From NCBI RefSeq assembly GCF_023074075.1, contig NZ_JADPKT010000002.1, positions 87,699-151,698 of the forward strand: a stretch of 64,000 nucleotides of DNA, given 5' to 3'. The notes under the pieces were generated by a model that searched no databases, was not told the origin of the DNA, and saw only the letters and a list, made by a program, of their open reading frames with translations. Numbering within the stretch: the first letter of the stretch is position 1; every line of letters begins with the position of its first letter. The DNA comes from Bradyrhizobium sp. 138 (GTDB lineage: Bacteria; Pseudomonadota; Alphaproteobacteria; Rhizobiales; Xanthobacteraceae). Shown here one piece after another: positions 52,866-62,101 of this stretch. The position numbers and the translations under genes were made by a program.

Positions 52866-54014
52866 ATGACAACACTCCCCGACATCCCCCTTCCCGCCGG
52901 CATCCGCTCGCGTTACCTCGACGGCATCAACGGCTTGCGCATGCAAGTGCTCGAGGCCGGCTTCGAGACCCCGGGCCGGCCCTGCATCCTTCTGCTGCAC
53001 GGCTTTCCTGAGCTCGCCTTCTCCTGGCGCAAGGTGATGCCGGCACTTGGCAACGCGGGCTATCACGTGATCGCGCCGGACCAACGCGGCTATGGCCGCA
53101 CCACGGGATGGAGCGCAGACTACGACGGCGATCTCGCGCCGTTCTCGCTCTTCAACCTGGTGCGCGATGCGCTCGCTTTGGTGTCGGCGTTCGGTTACAG
53201 GCAAGTTGATGTGGTCGGACATGATTTCGGCAGCCCGGTCGCGGCCTGGTGCGCGCTGATCAGGCCCGACGTGTTTCGTTCGGTGACGATGATGAGCGCG
53301 CCGTTCGGCGGACCACCGCCGCTGCCGTTTGGCACCGCGGGTGCACCGGCCAAGCCTGCGGCCGAAGACCCCGTCCATCGCGAGCTCGCCGCGCTGCCGC
53401 GGCCGCGAAAGCACTATCAATGGTACTACTCGACGCGCGCAGCGAACGCCGACATGCAGCACGCGCCGCAGGGCGTGCATGATTTCCTGCGCGCCTATTA
53501 TCATCACAAGAGCGCGGACTGGGCCGACAACAAGCCCACTCCGCTGGCATCGTGGTCGGCGAACGAACTGGCGAAGCTGCCGACCTACTATGTGATGGAT
53601 CTGAACGAGACGATGGCGCAGACGGTCGCCAAGGAAATGCCATCGACAGCCGCGATCGCCGCCAACGGATGGCTGCCGGACGGCGAGCTCGCCTATTACG
53701 CCGCCGAATATGGCCGCACCGGATTCCAGGGCGGCCTGCAATGGTATCGCTGCGGCACGTCAGGCGCTTTCAACGCCGAACTGCAATTGTTCGCCGGCCG
53801 CAGCATCGACGTACCCTCCTGCTTCATCTCGGGCAGGCAGGATTGGGGCACTTACCAGCGTCCGGGCGTGTTCGAGGCGATGCAGGCGCGCGCATGCACG
53901 CAGATGCTCGGCTGCCATCTCATCGACGGCGCCGGCCATTGGGTCCAGCAGGAGCAGCCCGCGGAGGTGAGCCGAATGCTGTTGGACTTCCTCGCCCAGA
54001 CCCGCACCGCCTGA
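52866..54014 (+). CDS. Alpha/beta hydrolase (epoxide hydrolase-like)
   Basis: A 382-residue alpha/beta hydrolase. LLLHGFPELAFSWRKVMPAL is the oxyanion segment, APDQRGYGRTTGW follows, and VVGHDFGSPVAAW holds the nucleophile Asp. A late GAGHWVQQEQPAEV carries the catalytic His. HGFPE and GHDFGS are the epoxide-hydrolase forms. It has a longer cap than the dehalogenase-like protein at 40880. ATG 52866 follows GTGGAGAACACC. The substrate is unknown; no operon partner. Confidence 0.87.
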   Translation: MTTLPDIPLPAGIRSRYLDGINGLRMQVLEAGFETPGRPCILLLHGFPELAFSWRKVMPALGNAGYHVIAPDQRGYGRTTGWSADYDGDLAPFSLFNLVRDALALVSAFGYRQVDVVGHDFGSPVAAWCALIRPDVFRSVTMMSAPFGGPPPLPFGTAGAPAKPAAEDPVHRELAALPRPRKHYQWYYSTRAANADMQHAPQGVHDFLRAYYHHKSADWADNKPTPLASWSANELAKLPTYYVMDLNETMAQTVAKEMPSTAAIAANGWLPDGELAYYAAEYGRTGFQGGLQWYRCGTSGAFNAELQLFAGRSIDVPSCFISGRQDWGTYQRPGVFEAMQARACTQMLGCHLIDGAGHWVQQEQPAEVSRMLLDFLAQTRTA

Positions 54015-54015
54015 T

Positions 54016-54044
54016 TTGACCCGGGAACTCCGCCGCCCTATATA
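54016..54044 (+). promoter_or_regulatory. Promoter of mbfA
   Basis: TTGACC (54016-54021) and TATATA (54039-54044) are exactly 17 bases apart, a good sigma-70-type promoter. The -10 hexamer touches the iron control element that follows, so a bound repressor would cover the start site near 54051. Confidence 0.8.
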
Positions 54045-54063
54045 GTTTAGAATAATTCTAAAC
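54045..54063. promoter_or_regulatory. Iron control element (ICE, Irr-type operator)
   Basis: GTTTAGAATAATTCTAAAC is a perfect 19-bp palindrome containing TTTAGAA-N3-TTCTAAA, the known Irr binding site of rhizobia and Bradyrhizobium. It overlaps the expected transcription start of mbfA. In Bradyrhizobium Irr represses mbfA when iron is scarce, which fits this position. Confidence 0.9.
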
Positions 54064-54081
54064 GATCGAGACAGGGCTGCC

Positions 54082-55053
54082 GTGAAGACTTTTGCCGATC
54101 TGACCGAGCGCGAGGTGCTTGCGGTCGCGATCTCCTCGGAGGAGGAAGACAGCCGCATCTACATGACCTTCGCCGAGGACCTGAAGGAGCGCTATCCGGA
54201 CTCGGCCAAGCTGTTCGAGCAGATGGCCGAGGAGGAGCGCGGCCACCGGCACATGTTGCTGGAATTGTATGAGCAGCGCTTCGGCCCGCATCTGCCGCCA
54301 ATCCGCCGCGAGGACGTCAAGGGATTCCTGCGCCGCCGCCCGGTCTGGCTCACCAAGAACCTATCGCTCGATGCCATCCGCAGAGAAGTCGAGACCATGG
54401 AGATGCAGGCGGAGCGCTTCTACGTGAAGGCCGCCGAACAGGCCCAGGACGTCGGCGTGCGCCGCCTCCTCGGCGATCTCGCCGAAGCCGAGAAAGGTCA
54501 CGAAGAAACCGCCGCAAAACTGACGGGCGAGATCCTGAGTTCCGACGTCCGCGCCGAAGAGGATCGCACCAACCGCCGCATATTCGTGCTGCAATATGTG
54601 CAGCCGGGCCTCGCAGGCCTGATGGACGGCTCGGTCTCGACGCTGGCGCCGCTGTTTGCGGCGGCCTTCGCCACCCACCAGAACTGGCAGACGTTCCTCG
54701 TCGGCCTCGCCGCCTCGATCGGCGCCGGCATCAGCATGGGCTTTGCGGAGGCACTGTCCGACGACGGCTCGCTGACGGGCCGCGGCTCGCCCTGGCTGCG
54801 CGGCGTCACTTGCGGCGCGATGACGACGCTCGGAGGGCTCGGCCACACCGCGCCCTATCTCGTGCCGGATAGCTGGCCTAATGCGTTCTGGATCGCAACG
54901 GGAATCGCCTGCGTCGTGGTGTTCTTCGAATTGTGGGCGATCGCCTTCATCCGCTCGCGCTACATGGACACGCCGTTCCTTCAGGCGGTGTTCCAGATCG
55001 TGCTCGGCGGCGCCATCGTGCTGGCGGTGGGCGTATTGATCGGGGCGGCGTAG
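54082..55053 (+). CDS. mbfA: Membrane-bound ferritin / iron exporter
   Basis: A 323-residue two-domain protein. Residues 1 to about 155 form a ferritin-like four-helix domain with acidic ligands ([64 protein letters not shown]). Residues 170-323 form a VIT1-like transporter ([54 protein letters not shown]). MbfA exports iron and protects Bradyrhizobium from iron and peroxide stress. GTG start at 54082, 18 bases after the iron control element. Its promoter and operator are unusually clear. Confidence 0.95.
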   Translation: MKTFADLTEREVLAVAISSEEEDSRIYMTFAEDLKERYPDSAKLFEQMAEEERGHRHMLLELYEQRFGPHLPPIRREDVKGFLRRRPVWLTKNLSLDAIRREVETMEMQAERFYVKAAEQAQDVGVRRLLGDLAEAEKGHEETAAKLTGEILSSDVRAEEDRTNRRIFVLQYVQPGLAGLMDGSVSTLAPLFAAAFATHQNWQTFLVGLAASIGAGISMGFAEALSDDGSLTGRGSPWLRGVTCGAMTTLGGLGHTAPYLVPDSWPNAFWIATGIACVVVFFELWAIAFIRSRYMDTPFLQAVFQIVLGGAIVLAVGVLIGAA

Positions 55054-55154
55054 CAGCTTCGCCCTCGGCGTCATATCAATCGCGATCAAACAACGGTTGC
55101 GGCATTCGGCTAAACTGCGCATCATCACCTGACAACCAGAGCGGGAGACGCGCC

Positions 55155-56627
55155 GTGGTCAAATCGGAATGGAGTTTCAAGAGCGCGGTCGAGCTGTCGG
55201 CGGCACTGAGCGCGAAGAAGGTCTCCGCGGTCGAGCTCGCGCAGGATGCGATCGCCCGTATCGAGCGTCACGACGGCAAGATCAACGCGATCTGCGTGCG
55301 GGATTTCGATCGCGCGCTCGGCGCCGCGCACGAGGCGGACGCCGCCTTGGCCCGCGGCGAGCGCAAGCCGCTGCTCGGCCTGCCCGTGACGATCAAGGAA
55401 TCCTTCAACATTGCCGGCCTGCCGACGACCTGGGGATTCGTGCCGCAGAAGGATTTCAGGCCCGCCGAAGACGCGCTGGCGGTGACACGCATCAAACAGG
55501 CCGGCGGCGTGATCCTCGGCAAGACCAACGTGCCGGTAGGCCTCGGCGACTGGCAGAGCTACAACGAGATCTACGGCACCACGAACAACCCCTATGATCT
55601 CGGCCGCACACCGGGCGGATCCTCCGGAGGATCGTCGGCAGCCCTCGCCGCGGGCTATTGCGCGCTCGCCACCGGCTCCGACATCGGCGGCTCCCTGCGT
55701 GTGCCGGCCTTTCATTGCGGCATCTTCGCCCATAAGCCGACCCTCAATCTCTGTCCGGCGCGCGGCGAGACCCCGCCGCCATTTCCGGCCATTCCGCGCG
55801 AGGGCGACCTCGCCGTCATCGGTCCGATGGCGCGAACGGCAGCAGATCTCTCCCTGCTGCTCGACGTCATGGCCGGACCGGATCCGCTGGACGCCGGTGT
55901 CGCCTACAAGCTCGACTTGCCGGTCGCACGGCATCAATCGTTGCGGGATTTTCGTGTCCTGGTGATCGACAGCCACCCGCTGCTGCCGACCGACCGGGAC
56001 GTCCGCGGCGCGATCGACCGGCTCGCGACCGATCTGTCGAAGGCCGGCGTGAGGATCGCGCGCGAAAGTGGCCAGCTCCCGGACTTCGCGGAGACGTCGC
56101 GGCTCTACATGCGCATGCTGCTGAGCTTTCTCGGCGCATTCTTCCCGCCGGAGGAGCTTGCGGATGCGCGAGCCGGGGCGAGCCAGCTTTCCCCTGAAGA
56201 TCGCAGCCTCGGTGCGGAACGATTGCGCGGCATCACTGCGAGCCACCGCGCCTGGGTGCTCGACGCCGGCGCCCGCGCCGTCCTGCGTGCGCAATGGCGC
56301 GCGCTGTTTGGGAGATTCGACGCGGTGATCTGCCCGATCATGCCGACGCCGGCCTTTCCGCATGACCATTTGCCGGACCAGAGCCTGCGGCGTATCAGCA
56401 TCGACGGCAAGGATTACCCCTATTCGGACCAACTCGCCTGGCCGGGCATTGCGACGTTGCCAGGCCTGCCTTCGACGGCCGTCCCGCTTGGCCTGTCGAA
56501 AGACGGCCTGCCGGTCGGCGTGCAGATCGTCGGCCCGTGGCTGGAAGACCGCACGCCGCTCAAGCTCGCCGAGCTGATCGAGCGCGAGTTCGGCGGGTTC
56601 GTGCCGCCGAAGATGTTTGACGACTAG
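55155..56627 (+). CDS. Amidase (amidase-signature family)
   Basis: A 490-residue hydrolase. PVTIKESFNIAGLPTTWG holds the catalytic Lys, LGRTPGGSSGGSSAALAAGY the cis-Ser region, and GSDIGGSLRVPAFHCG the nucleophile Ser. The signature Gly/Ser-rich region is complete. GTG 55155 is preceded by GGGAG at seven bases; the longer frame upstream overlaps mbfA. The family cleaves aliphatic or aromatic amides, and the substrate is unknown. It follows mbfA by 101 bases, probably as a separate unit. Confidence 0.92.
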   Translation: MVKSEWSFKSAVELSAALSAKKVSAVELAQDAIARIERHDGKINAICVRDFDRALGAAHEADAALARGERKPLLGLPVTIKESFNIAGLPTTWGFVPQKDFRPAEDALAVTRIKQAGGVILGKTNVPVGLGDWQSYNEIYGTTNNPYDLGRTPGGSSGGSSAALAAGYCALATGSDIGGSLRVPAFHCGIFAHKPTLNLCPARGETPPPFPAIPREGDLAVIGPMARTAADLSLLLDVMAGPDPLDAGVAYKLDLPVARHQSLRDFRVLVIDSHPLLPTDRDVRGAIDRLATDLSKAGVRIARESGQLPDFAETSRLYMRMLLSFLGAFFPPEELADARAGASQLSPEDRSLGAERLRGITASHRAWVLDAGARAVLRAQWRALFGRFDAVICPIMPTPAFPHDHLPDQSLRRISIDGKDYPYSDQLAWPGIATLPGLPSTAVPLGLSKDGLPVGVQIVGPWLEDRTPLKLAELIEREFGGFVPPKMFDD

Positions 56628-56639
56628 CGTTGGCCGTGC

Positions 56640-56755
56640 GTCGTTGCGAGCGCAGCGACTTGTCCGCCGAAGCTTTAGCGAGGGCGGAAGCAATCCAGAC
56701 CGTCACCGCGGAACGATTCTGGATTGCTTCGTCGCAAGGGCTCCTCGCAATGACG
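56640..56755. repeat. Intergenic repeat, family E (GATTGCTTCG type)
   Basis: The unit includes CGTTGCGAGCGCAGCGAC, GAAGCAATCCAGAC and the inverse TCTGGATTGCTTCGTCGCAAG, ending CTCCTCGCAATGACG. Part of the same unit (GGATTGCTTCGCTGCGCCCGC) closes the truncated aldehyde dehydrogenase at 45204-45237, so the family can mark rearrangement points. Confidence 0.7.
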
Positions 56756-56809
56756 GGGGTGAAACAACCGAGGATTCCAGGTTCACGCTACGCGCAGGGA
56801 GGGAATTCC

Positions 56810-57163
56810 GTGGGCAACGACCTCGATCAACTCACAGCACTCAACCGCGACTATGTCGCCTCCGTGCAGAACTGCGACGTCAAGCGTTTCGACGAAATCC
56901 TGGCGCCGGAGTTCTACTGCTCCCATCCCGACAAGACGTTGGTCGACCGCGCAGCCTTCCTGGAGCAAACGGCGCGCCCGATCGCGATCCGCAATTTGCA
57001 TGAGCACGACGTCATCATTCGCATCATGGGCGACTTCGCGATCATTCATGCCGCGACGAGCTACACCACGGCGGATGGACAGCAGGCCAGGGGACGCTAT
57101 ACCGACTGCTGGGCGAAGACGGACGGCAAATGGCTGGCGGTGTCGGCGCACGTGTCGCGGTGA
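56810..57163 (+). CDS. NTF2-like (SnoaL/DUF4440-type) protein
   Basis: A 117-residue protein of the cone-shaped NTF2-like fold: DQLTALNRDYVASVQNCDVKRFDEILAPEFYCSHPDKTLVDRAAFLEQTARP, then RIMGDFAIIHAATSYTTADGQQARGRYTDCWAKTDGKWLAVSAHVSR. Such proteins are small isomerases, lyases or binding proteins. GTG 56810 has GGGAGGGA just before it; a longer frame upstream runs through a repeat and is rejected. No operon partner. Confidence 0.85.
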   Translation: MGNDLDQLTALNRDYVASVQNCDVKRFDEILAPEFYCSHPDKTLVDRAAFLEQTARPIAIRNLHEHDVIIRIMGDFAIIHAATSYTTADGQQARGRYTDCWAKTDGKWLAVSAHVSR

Positions 57164-57205
57164 GATTTTTACCTCTGTCGGTAATGGGCGGCGGAGGTAA
57201 AAGCC

Positions 57206-57265
57206 TCAACTGTCAAACACGATCACGCTGCGCAGCGTCTTGCCCTCCTTCATGCCGGAAAAACC
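57206..57265 (-). pseudogene. Remnant of an alcohol dehydrogenase C-terminus
   Basis: On the minus strand the DNA reads GFSGMKEGKTLRSVIVFDS followed by TGA (57208-57206). This is nearly the end of the intact dehydrogenase at 58918-60006 (GFANMKAGKTLRSVIMFDS). About 40 bases around CGATCACGCTGCGCAGCG are close to identical in the two places. Upstream of the fragment the similarity ends. The two tails are in the same orientation and flank the membrane-protein gene 57446-58828. Confidence 0.8.
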
Positions 57266-57445
57266 TCCTCGGTCGCTGGAAGTCCAATCGTCGCTGCAGG
57301 TCATTTTCGATGCTGTAAAGCAATCGCTAACCAAACAATCTTTTCCCGAGCGATGTACACGCTACACACCCGACATTTACGCAGCTGGCAATTGTTCGCC
57401 CGTAGAAATTGCAAGTCACGGCTCAGGGAACCGTTCAAATCCAGC

Positions 57446-58828
57446 ATGAGTGATTGCGTGATCAAAGACACTATTGAGAGAGGTGCGCTCGGTGCTCCCT
57501 ATCATCGCGTCAATCCGGACGAGACGCTGCCCGAGCGATGGCGCATTCCGATTGCCCTGGCAGTCGGGTGCGGACTTATAGGCATCGCGCTCCGTTACCT
57601 CGCGCGGGAGCACGCGACCGCGGACGCGGCTGAGTACATCACCTGGTATACCTTCGCGCGAGATCACGGCATTGCCGGGCTGGCCGAGGCCTTCACCAAC
57701 TACACGCCGATCTACAGCTACCTCCTGCTGATCGCCACGTGGTTCGATGGGCTAGGCCAGCCGCTTTCCCTCGTGAAGATGATCTCGGCACTCTTCGAGT
57801 TCGGTTGCGCGACCGTCGTGGCCCGGATGGTCTGGCGATTTACAAGCGTGGCGCTACGCGCGTCCCTGGCTTTCTGCGCAGTGTGGCTTGCCCCGACGGT
57901 GCTCTTCAACGGCGCAATGTGGGGGCAGGCCGATTCGATCTGGACCTTCTTCGCACTGGTTTCCGTGGCGATGTTCATGCGGCACCGAAACGGCGTCCTG
58001 CCATTCGCAGTCGGCTGCTCGGTGAAGGCCCAGGGCGTATTCCTGGGACCGTTCGTGTTGGGCATGATTCTGCGCCGCAAAATCCACCTGGCATGGCTCG
58101 CCGCTATTCCGGGAGCCTATGCGATCCTGGCCATCCCGGTTCTCATCGCCGGCAGATCCTTGGCGTCCGTGCTCGGGATCTATCTCGACCAAGCCCACAC
58201 CTTTCACCGCCTCACCATGAATGCAGCGAACGTCTGGGTATTCGCTGGAGCGACGCCGTACGCGATCGGCGTTGCCGCCGGCCTCGTGCTCGCGGCGGCG
58301 ACCGGGCTTGCCCTGTCGATCTTCATCGCGCAATCCAAGCGGACGGGGCCGGAGTTCATCCTGCTCGTCGCGTGCGTATCGCTCATCCTCATGCCGTATC
58401 TGCTTCCGAAGGTGCACGAGCGCTATTTCTATGGGTTCGAACTTGCGTCGATCGCCCTGGCCTGCATCAATCTGCGCTATCTGCCGTTCGCGGTAATAGC
58501 CCAAGTCGATGGGGTGCTATCCTATCTCGCATTCGAGAGCGGGATCGTCATGGGTCTGCTGCCGGCGGCGCTCTGCAACACCTTCCTCGTGGTCTATCTC
58601 CTGCTCGATCTCCGCCACGGCGAACGTGGATTTCGCCTTCCGAGATTTGCGTGGCTCGGCTTCATCGCGTCGACGGCAGGATTGTTCACCTACTTGCTGT
58701 TCGCAGGCGCCGGCTTGAACGTATCACTTCCGTATATGCTCGCCGCGGGTCTTGCCACGCTCATGACGCTGCTGCTCGTCAAGGAGTCGCGTTGCGCCTC
58801 GGCCGAAGGTCGGGCCCCGTCGCATTGA
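57446..58828 (+). CDS. GT-C-type membrane glycosyltransferase-like protein
   Basis: A 460-residue protein with about twelve hydrophobic helices. The loop AMWGQADSIWTFFAL matches the WGQxD motif, and PKVHERYFYGFELA the HERYFY motif, of Gpi18/GT87-like mannosyltransferases that use polyprenyl-phosphate sugars. An early ADAAEYITWYTFARDHG could hold the catalytic acidic residue of GT-C enzymes. ATG 57446 (MSDCVIKDT) is preferred, although the frame opens at 57353. GC content is slightly lower than the neighbours. It is flanked by copies of an alcohol dehydrogenase tail, suggesting insertion. Confidence 0.78.
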   Translation: MSDCVIKDTIERGALGAPYHRVNPDETLPERWRIPIALAVGCGLIGIALRYLAREHATADAAEYITWYTFARDHGIAGLAEAFTNYTPIYSYLLLIATWFDGLGQPLSLVKMISALFEFGCATVVARMVWRFTSVALRASLAFCAVWLAPTVLFNGAMWGQADSIWTFFALVSVAMFMRHRNGVLPFAVGCSVKAQGVFLGPFVLGMILRRKIHLAWLAAIPGAYAILAIPVLIAGRSLASVLGIYLDQAHTFHRLTMNAANVWVFAGATPYAIGVAAGLVLAAATGLALSIFIAQSKRTGPEFILLVACVSLILMPYLLPKVHERYFYGFELASIALACINLRYLPFAVIAQVDGVLSYLAFESGIVMGLLPAALCNTFLVVYLLLDLRHGERGFRLPRFAWLGFIASTAGLFTYLLFAGAGLNVSLPYMLAAGLATLMTLLLVKESRCASAEGRAPSH

Positions 58829-58917
58829 CCTTGATCTTCGGGGAGCAACGAGCCCCGGGCGGGACCTTCTGGAAATCCCGCCTCCTCAGGCCGAATGCGA
58901 CGCCGACATCCGCCGTG

Positions 58918-60006
58918 CTAGCTGTCGAACATGATCACGCTGCGCAGCGTCTTGCCGGCTTTCATGTTGGCAAAGCCCTCGTTGATCTCGCTTAGCTTCA
59001 GCTTGGCCGAGATCCAGTCCTCCAAGTGCAGCCGTCCCCGCAGGTAGAAATCGACCAGCCGCGGCATGTCGACGCGAAAGTGGTTCGAGCCCATCGAGGA
59101 GCCCTGGATCTTGCGCTCGCGCAGGAAGTCGAAGCCGTGCAGCTCGATCTTCTGGCCGAACGGAATCATGCCGACGATGGTGGCGGTGCCGCCGGAGGCC
59201 AGCATGCCGAACGCCTGCTCCGCGGTCTCCTTGCGGCCAAGCACCTCGAAGGAATGATGCACGCCGCCATTGGTGAGGTCCCGCACCTGCTTCACGACGT
59301 CGCCATCCGCGGGATTGATGATGTCGGTCGCACCCAGCTTGGTCGCGAGCTGGAGCTTGGCCGGATTGGTGTCGATGGCGATGATGCGGCCGGCGCCGGC
59401 GATCTGCGCGCCGTTGATCGCGGCCATGCCGACGCCACCGCAGCCGATCACCGCCACGGTTTCGCCCGCGGTCACTTTCGCCGTGTTCACCACCGCGCCA
59501 TAGCCCGTGATGACTCCGCAGCCGATCAGCGCGGCAAGGTCGAGCGGCATCTCCTTGCGGATCTTCACGATGGCGTTCTCGTGCACCAGCATCTGCTCGG
59601 CAAAGGACGAGAGATTGAGGAACTGGTGCAGTTTCTCCGGCTTCGACCATTGCATCCGGTTGGAGGCGCCCGGCAGCAGCTTCACCGTGGTGTCGGTGCA
59701 GAGCACGGTGCGGCCTGTGGTGCAGTTGTCGCAGGTGCCGCAGAACACCGACAGGCAGGTTACGACGTGATCGCCCGGCTTGACGTAAGTGACGTCGGCG
59801 CCGACCTGCTCGACCACGCCGGCGGACTCGTGGCCGAGCACCGCTGGCAGCGGATGCGGATAGAGCCCTTCCATAAAGTGCAGATCGGAATGACAGAGCC
59901 CGGCGACCGCCGTGCGGATCAGCACTTCGCGCGGTCCCGGCTTCGGCAGGCTGATGTCCTCGATGACGAGCGGCTGGTTGACTTCATAGAGGACGGCGGC
60001 CTTCAT
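58918..60006 (-). CDS. Zinc-dependent alcohol dehydrogenase (MDR family)
   Basis: A 362-residue medium-chain dehydrogenase. AGLCHSDLHF and VLGHESAGVVEQ supply catalytic zinc ligands (Cys, His-Glu), CGTCDNCTTGRTVLC the four structural-zinc cysteines, and VAVIGCGGVGMAAINGA the NAD(P) fold. The sequence resembles class III-like or aryl-alcohol dehydrogenases. ATG 60006 has AGGAAACCCCG before it; the frame continues upstream to 60054. It lies 89 bases downstream of the acyl-CoA dehydrogenase gene on the same strand. Possible substrates are alcohols or S-hydroxymethyl conjugates. Confidence 0.92.
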   Translation of the reverse strand: MKAAVLYEVNQPLVIEDISLPKPGPREVLIRTAVAGLCHSDLHFMEGLYPHPLPAVLGHESAGVVEQVGADVTYVKPGDHVVTCLSVFCGTCDNCTTGRTVLCTDTTVKLLPGASNRMQWSKPEKLHQFLNLSSFAEQMLVHENAIVKIRKEMPLDLAALIGCGVITGYGAVVNTAKVTAGETVAVIGCGGVGMAAINGAQIAGAGRIIAIDTNPAKLQLATKLGATDIINPADGDVVKQVRDLTNGGVHHSFEVLGRKETAEQAFGMLASGGTATIVGMIPFGQKIELHGFDFLRERKIQGSSMGSNHFRVDMPRLVDFYLRGRLHLEDWISAKLKLSEINEGFANMKAGKTLRSVIMFDS

Positions 60007-60095
60007 CGGGGTTTCCTCGTTTGTTGTTTGTCTCGTTGCTTGTCGGCTCTGCACCTCTCCCTATGGGAGAGAGGGACAACGCTCGCGGCAGCAGC

Positions 60096-61880
60096 CTACG
60101 CCGCCAGAATCAGTTCGCCAACCTCGCTCATGCCTGTGGCACGATCGCCGAGCAGCAGCGCGGCGATCTTGGCTTGGGTCGCATTTTCCGTGAGCCGGAA
60201 CGGATCGCTCGGCGACACCCGGTGGTCGATCACGAGCCGCGACAACAGCAGCCGGCGCGCATCGCCGCGCATCTGGTGGATGCGGTGCGCCTCCCAGGCG
60301 AGCGCGACCGCGCTTGCGACATGATAGAGCAGGCTGGTGGCACGCCGCGCATCGGATTCGTTTTCGGCCTTGCCCGCCACTTCGCGTGCGAAGCCGACAG
60401 CGCGATCGACGAAACCGCGCAAACGGTCGCGCCAGGCCTGCGGCACGGAGGCGCTGTCGTCGAGCCGGGTGTGCAGATCGGCCGCGAGCGCGGCTTCCGC
60501 GCCATGGCGGCCGACCGCGCGGCGGAGCGCATCGATCGCCACGATGTTGCCGGTGCCCTCCCAGACCGAGCCGAGATGGGCATCGCGCAGCAGGCGCGGC
60601 GTAGCGAACTCCTCGACATAGCCGATGCCGCCGCGCATCTCGAGCGCATCGCCGCAGACCTTTCGCGCATCGCGCGTTGCGCGGAATTTCAGCGTCGGGG
60701 TGAGGATCCGCAGCAGCGCCGCCGCCTCCTGGCTGCCGGCTTCCGCGCGGTCGAGCGCGTCCGCAGTGAGGAAGCTCATCGACAGCGCCTGTTCGACGGG
60801 CAGCATGATCTTCAGCATCTGCCGCCGTCCCAGCGGCAGGTCGATGATGCGCTGGCCGAACACGACGCGATTGGTCGCCACCGTCATCGCATCATGATAG
60901 GCGCGGCGCATCAGCGCGGTAGATTTGACACCGTTGGACAGCCGCGACGAGTTCACCATCTCGGCCATCTGCACGAAGCCGCGGTCGAGCTTGCCGACCG
61001 CGTAGGCAATCGCGCCCTCGAGCTTGATCTCGCCCGAGGCCATCGAGCGCGTGCCCAGCTTGTCCTTGAGACGCACGATCCGGTAGTGGTTCTGCGAGCG
61101 GTCGTCGAGAAAGCGCGGCATCAGGAACAGGCCGACGCCGCGCGTGCCGGGACCGGCGCCCTCGGGGCGCGCCAGCAACATCACGACTTTCGCATCGGCA
61201 TTCGAGCAGAACCATTTTTCACCGTAGAGCCGCCAATGGTCGCCCTCCTGCACCGCGCGCGTGGTCAGCGTGCCGACGTCGGAGCCGCCCTCCTTTTCGG
61301 TCATGAACTGGCCGCCTTGCGTCAGCTTGCTCATGTCGGTCGTGGTCAGGCCATCCAGATATTTCGTCTTGAGCGCCTCGCTGCCGAAATTCGCCAAGAG
61401 CTTGGCGCAGCCGTCGGTGACGTTGATCGGACAGCCCATGCCGAATTCGGTCTGATTGAACAGGAACGTGAAGGCGTGCTTGGCCACGACCGGATATTTG
61501 TCCGGCCAGCCCATGATGCCCTTCCGGAGCGAGAGCGCATGGATGCCGAACTCGCCGAACGCGGCGTTCTCCAGCTCGCGATAGGCCGGGTGATATTCGA
61601 TCCACTGCACGTCGCGGCCGAACTTGTCGCGCTGGTGCAGAATGGGCGTGTGCCGATCGGCGAGCCGCGCGCACTCATCGAGACGGCCACCGGCGAGTTC
61701 GCCGAGGCGATCGAGATGGGGCTCGATGTGACGGAATAGCGTATCCGGCAGATGGATGCGCAAGAGGTCGGTGAGGGCGGGATCGGCGCGGTAGAAATTC
61801 ATGCCTGACGTATCGGGCGCCAGCAGGCCGGGTTGCTCGGCCGCGACGTTTTTCGGCTGTGCTGTGACCGGCTTTTGCAT
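60096..61880 (-). CDS. Acyl-CoA dehydrogenase family protein
   Basis: A 594-residue FAD enzyme, longer than the 380-residue core family. QFMTEKEGGSDVGTLTTRAV is the FAD-contacting loop, and GGIGYVEEFATPRLLRDAHLGSVWEGTGNIVAIDALRR is the C-terminal region with the Glu-Gly-Thr motif. The extra N- and C-terminal domains are of the AidB type (adaptive response/isovaleryl-CoA-like). The ATG at 61880 has GAGG six bases upstream. The frame stays open to 62114, but that part overlaps the divergent SDR gene. Confidence 0.9.
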   Translation of the reverse strand: MQKPVTAQPKNVAAEQPGLLAPDTSGMNFYRADPALTDLLRIHLPDTLFRHIEPHLDRLGELAGGRLDECARLADRHTPILHQRDKFGRDVQWIEYHPAYRELENAAFGEFGIHALSLRKGIMGWPDKYPVVAKHAFTFLFNQTEFGMGCPINVTDGCAKLLANFGSEALKTKYLDGLTTTDMSKLTQGGQFMTEKEGGSDVGTLTTRAVQEGDHWRLYGEKWFCSNADAKVVMLLARPEGAGPGTRGVGLFLMPRFLDDRSQNHYRIVRLKDKLGTRSMASGEIKLEGAIAYAVGKLDRGFVQMAEMVNSSRLSNGVKSTALMRRAYHDAMTVATNRVVFGQRIIDLPLGRRQMLKIMLPVEQALSMSFLTADALDRAEAGSQEAAALLRILTPTLKFRATRDARKVCGDALEMRGGIGYVEEFATPRLLRDAHLGSVWEGTGNIVAIDALRRAVGRHGAEAALAADLHTRLDDSASVPQAWRDRLRGFVDRAVGFAREVAGKAENESDARRATSLLYHVASAVALAWEAHRIHQMRGDARRLLLSRLVIDHRVSPSDPFRLTENATQAKIAALLLGDRATGMSEVGELILAA

Positions 61881-62101
61881 GATGGCCCTCTGTCGTTTCC
61901 GTCCGACGGCAATTCTTATCGCTTGCCGCGTTGAATGATGTCGATCATGCTCCCGTCGCGGAGAGCGATAAAGCCGCAAATTGTCAGGGAGGCATGATCG
62001 CAATGATGGAGCAATTCGCCCTGCGGAATTGTGACTGCCCCGGCTGGTTGTTCGGGTAGGCATGCATAGATCAACGGCTCCCAGTCCCAAGAGATCACGC
62101 C

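Noticed and set aside
55155..56627. An upstream start for the amidase at 54933
   Set aside because: It would overlap mbfA and lacks a ribosome site, while GTG 55155 has GGGAG seven bases upstream.
60021..61739. A 572-codon plus-strand frame over the acyl-CoA dehydrogenase gene
   Set aside because: It is antisense to a gene with clear FAD-binding motifs and has a shadow-type composition.
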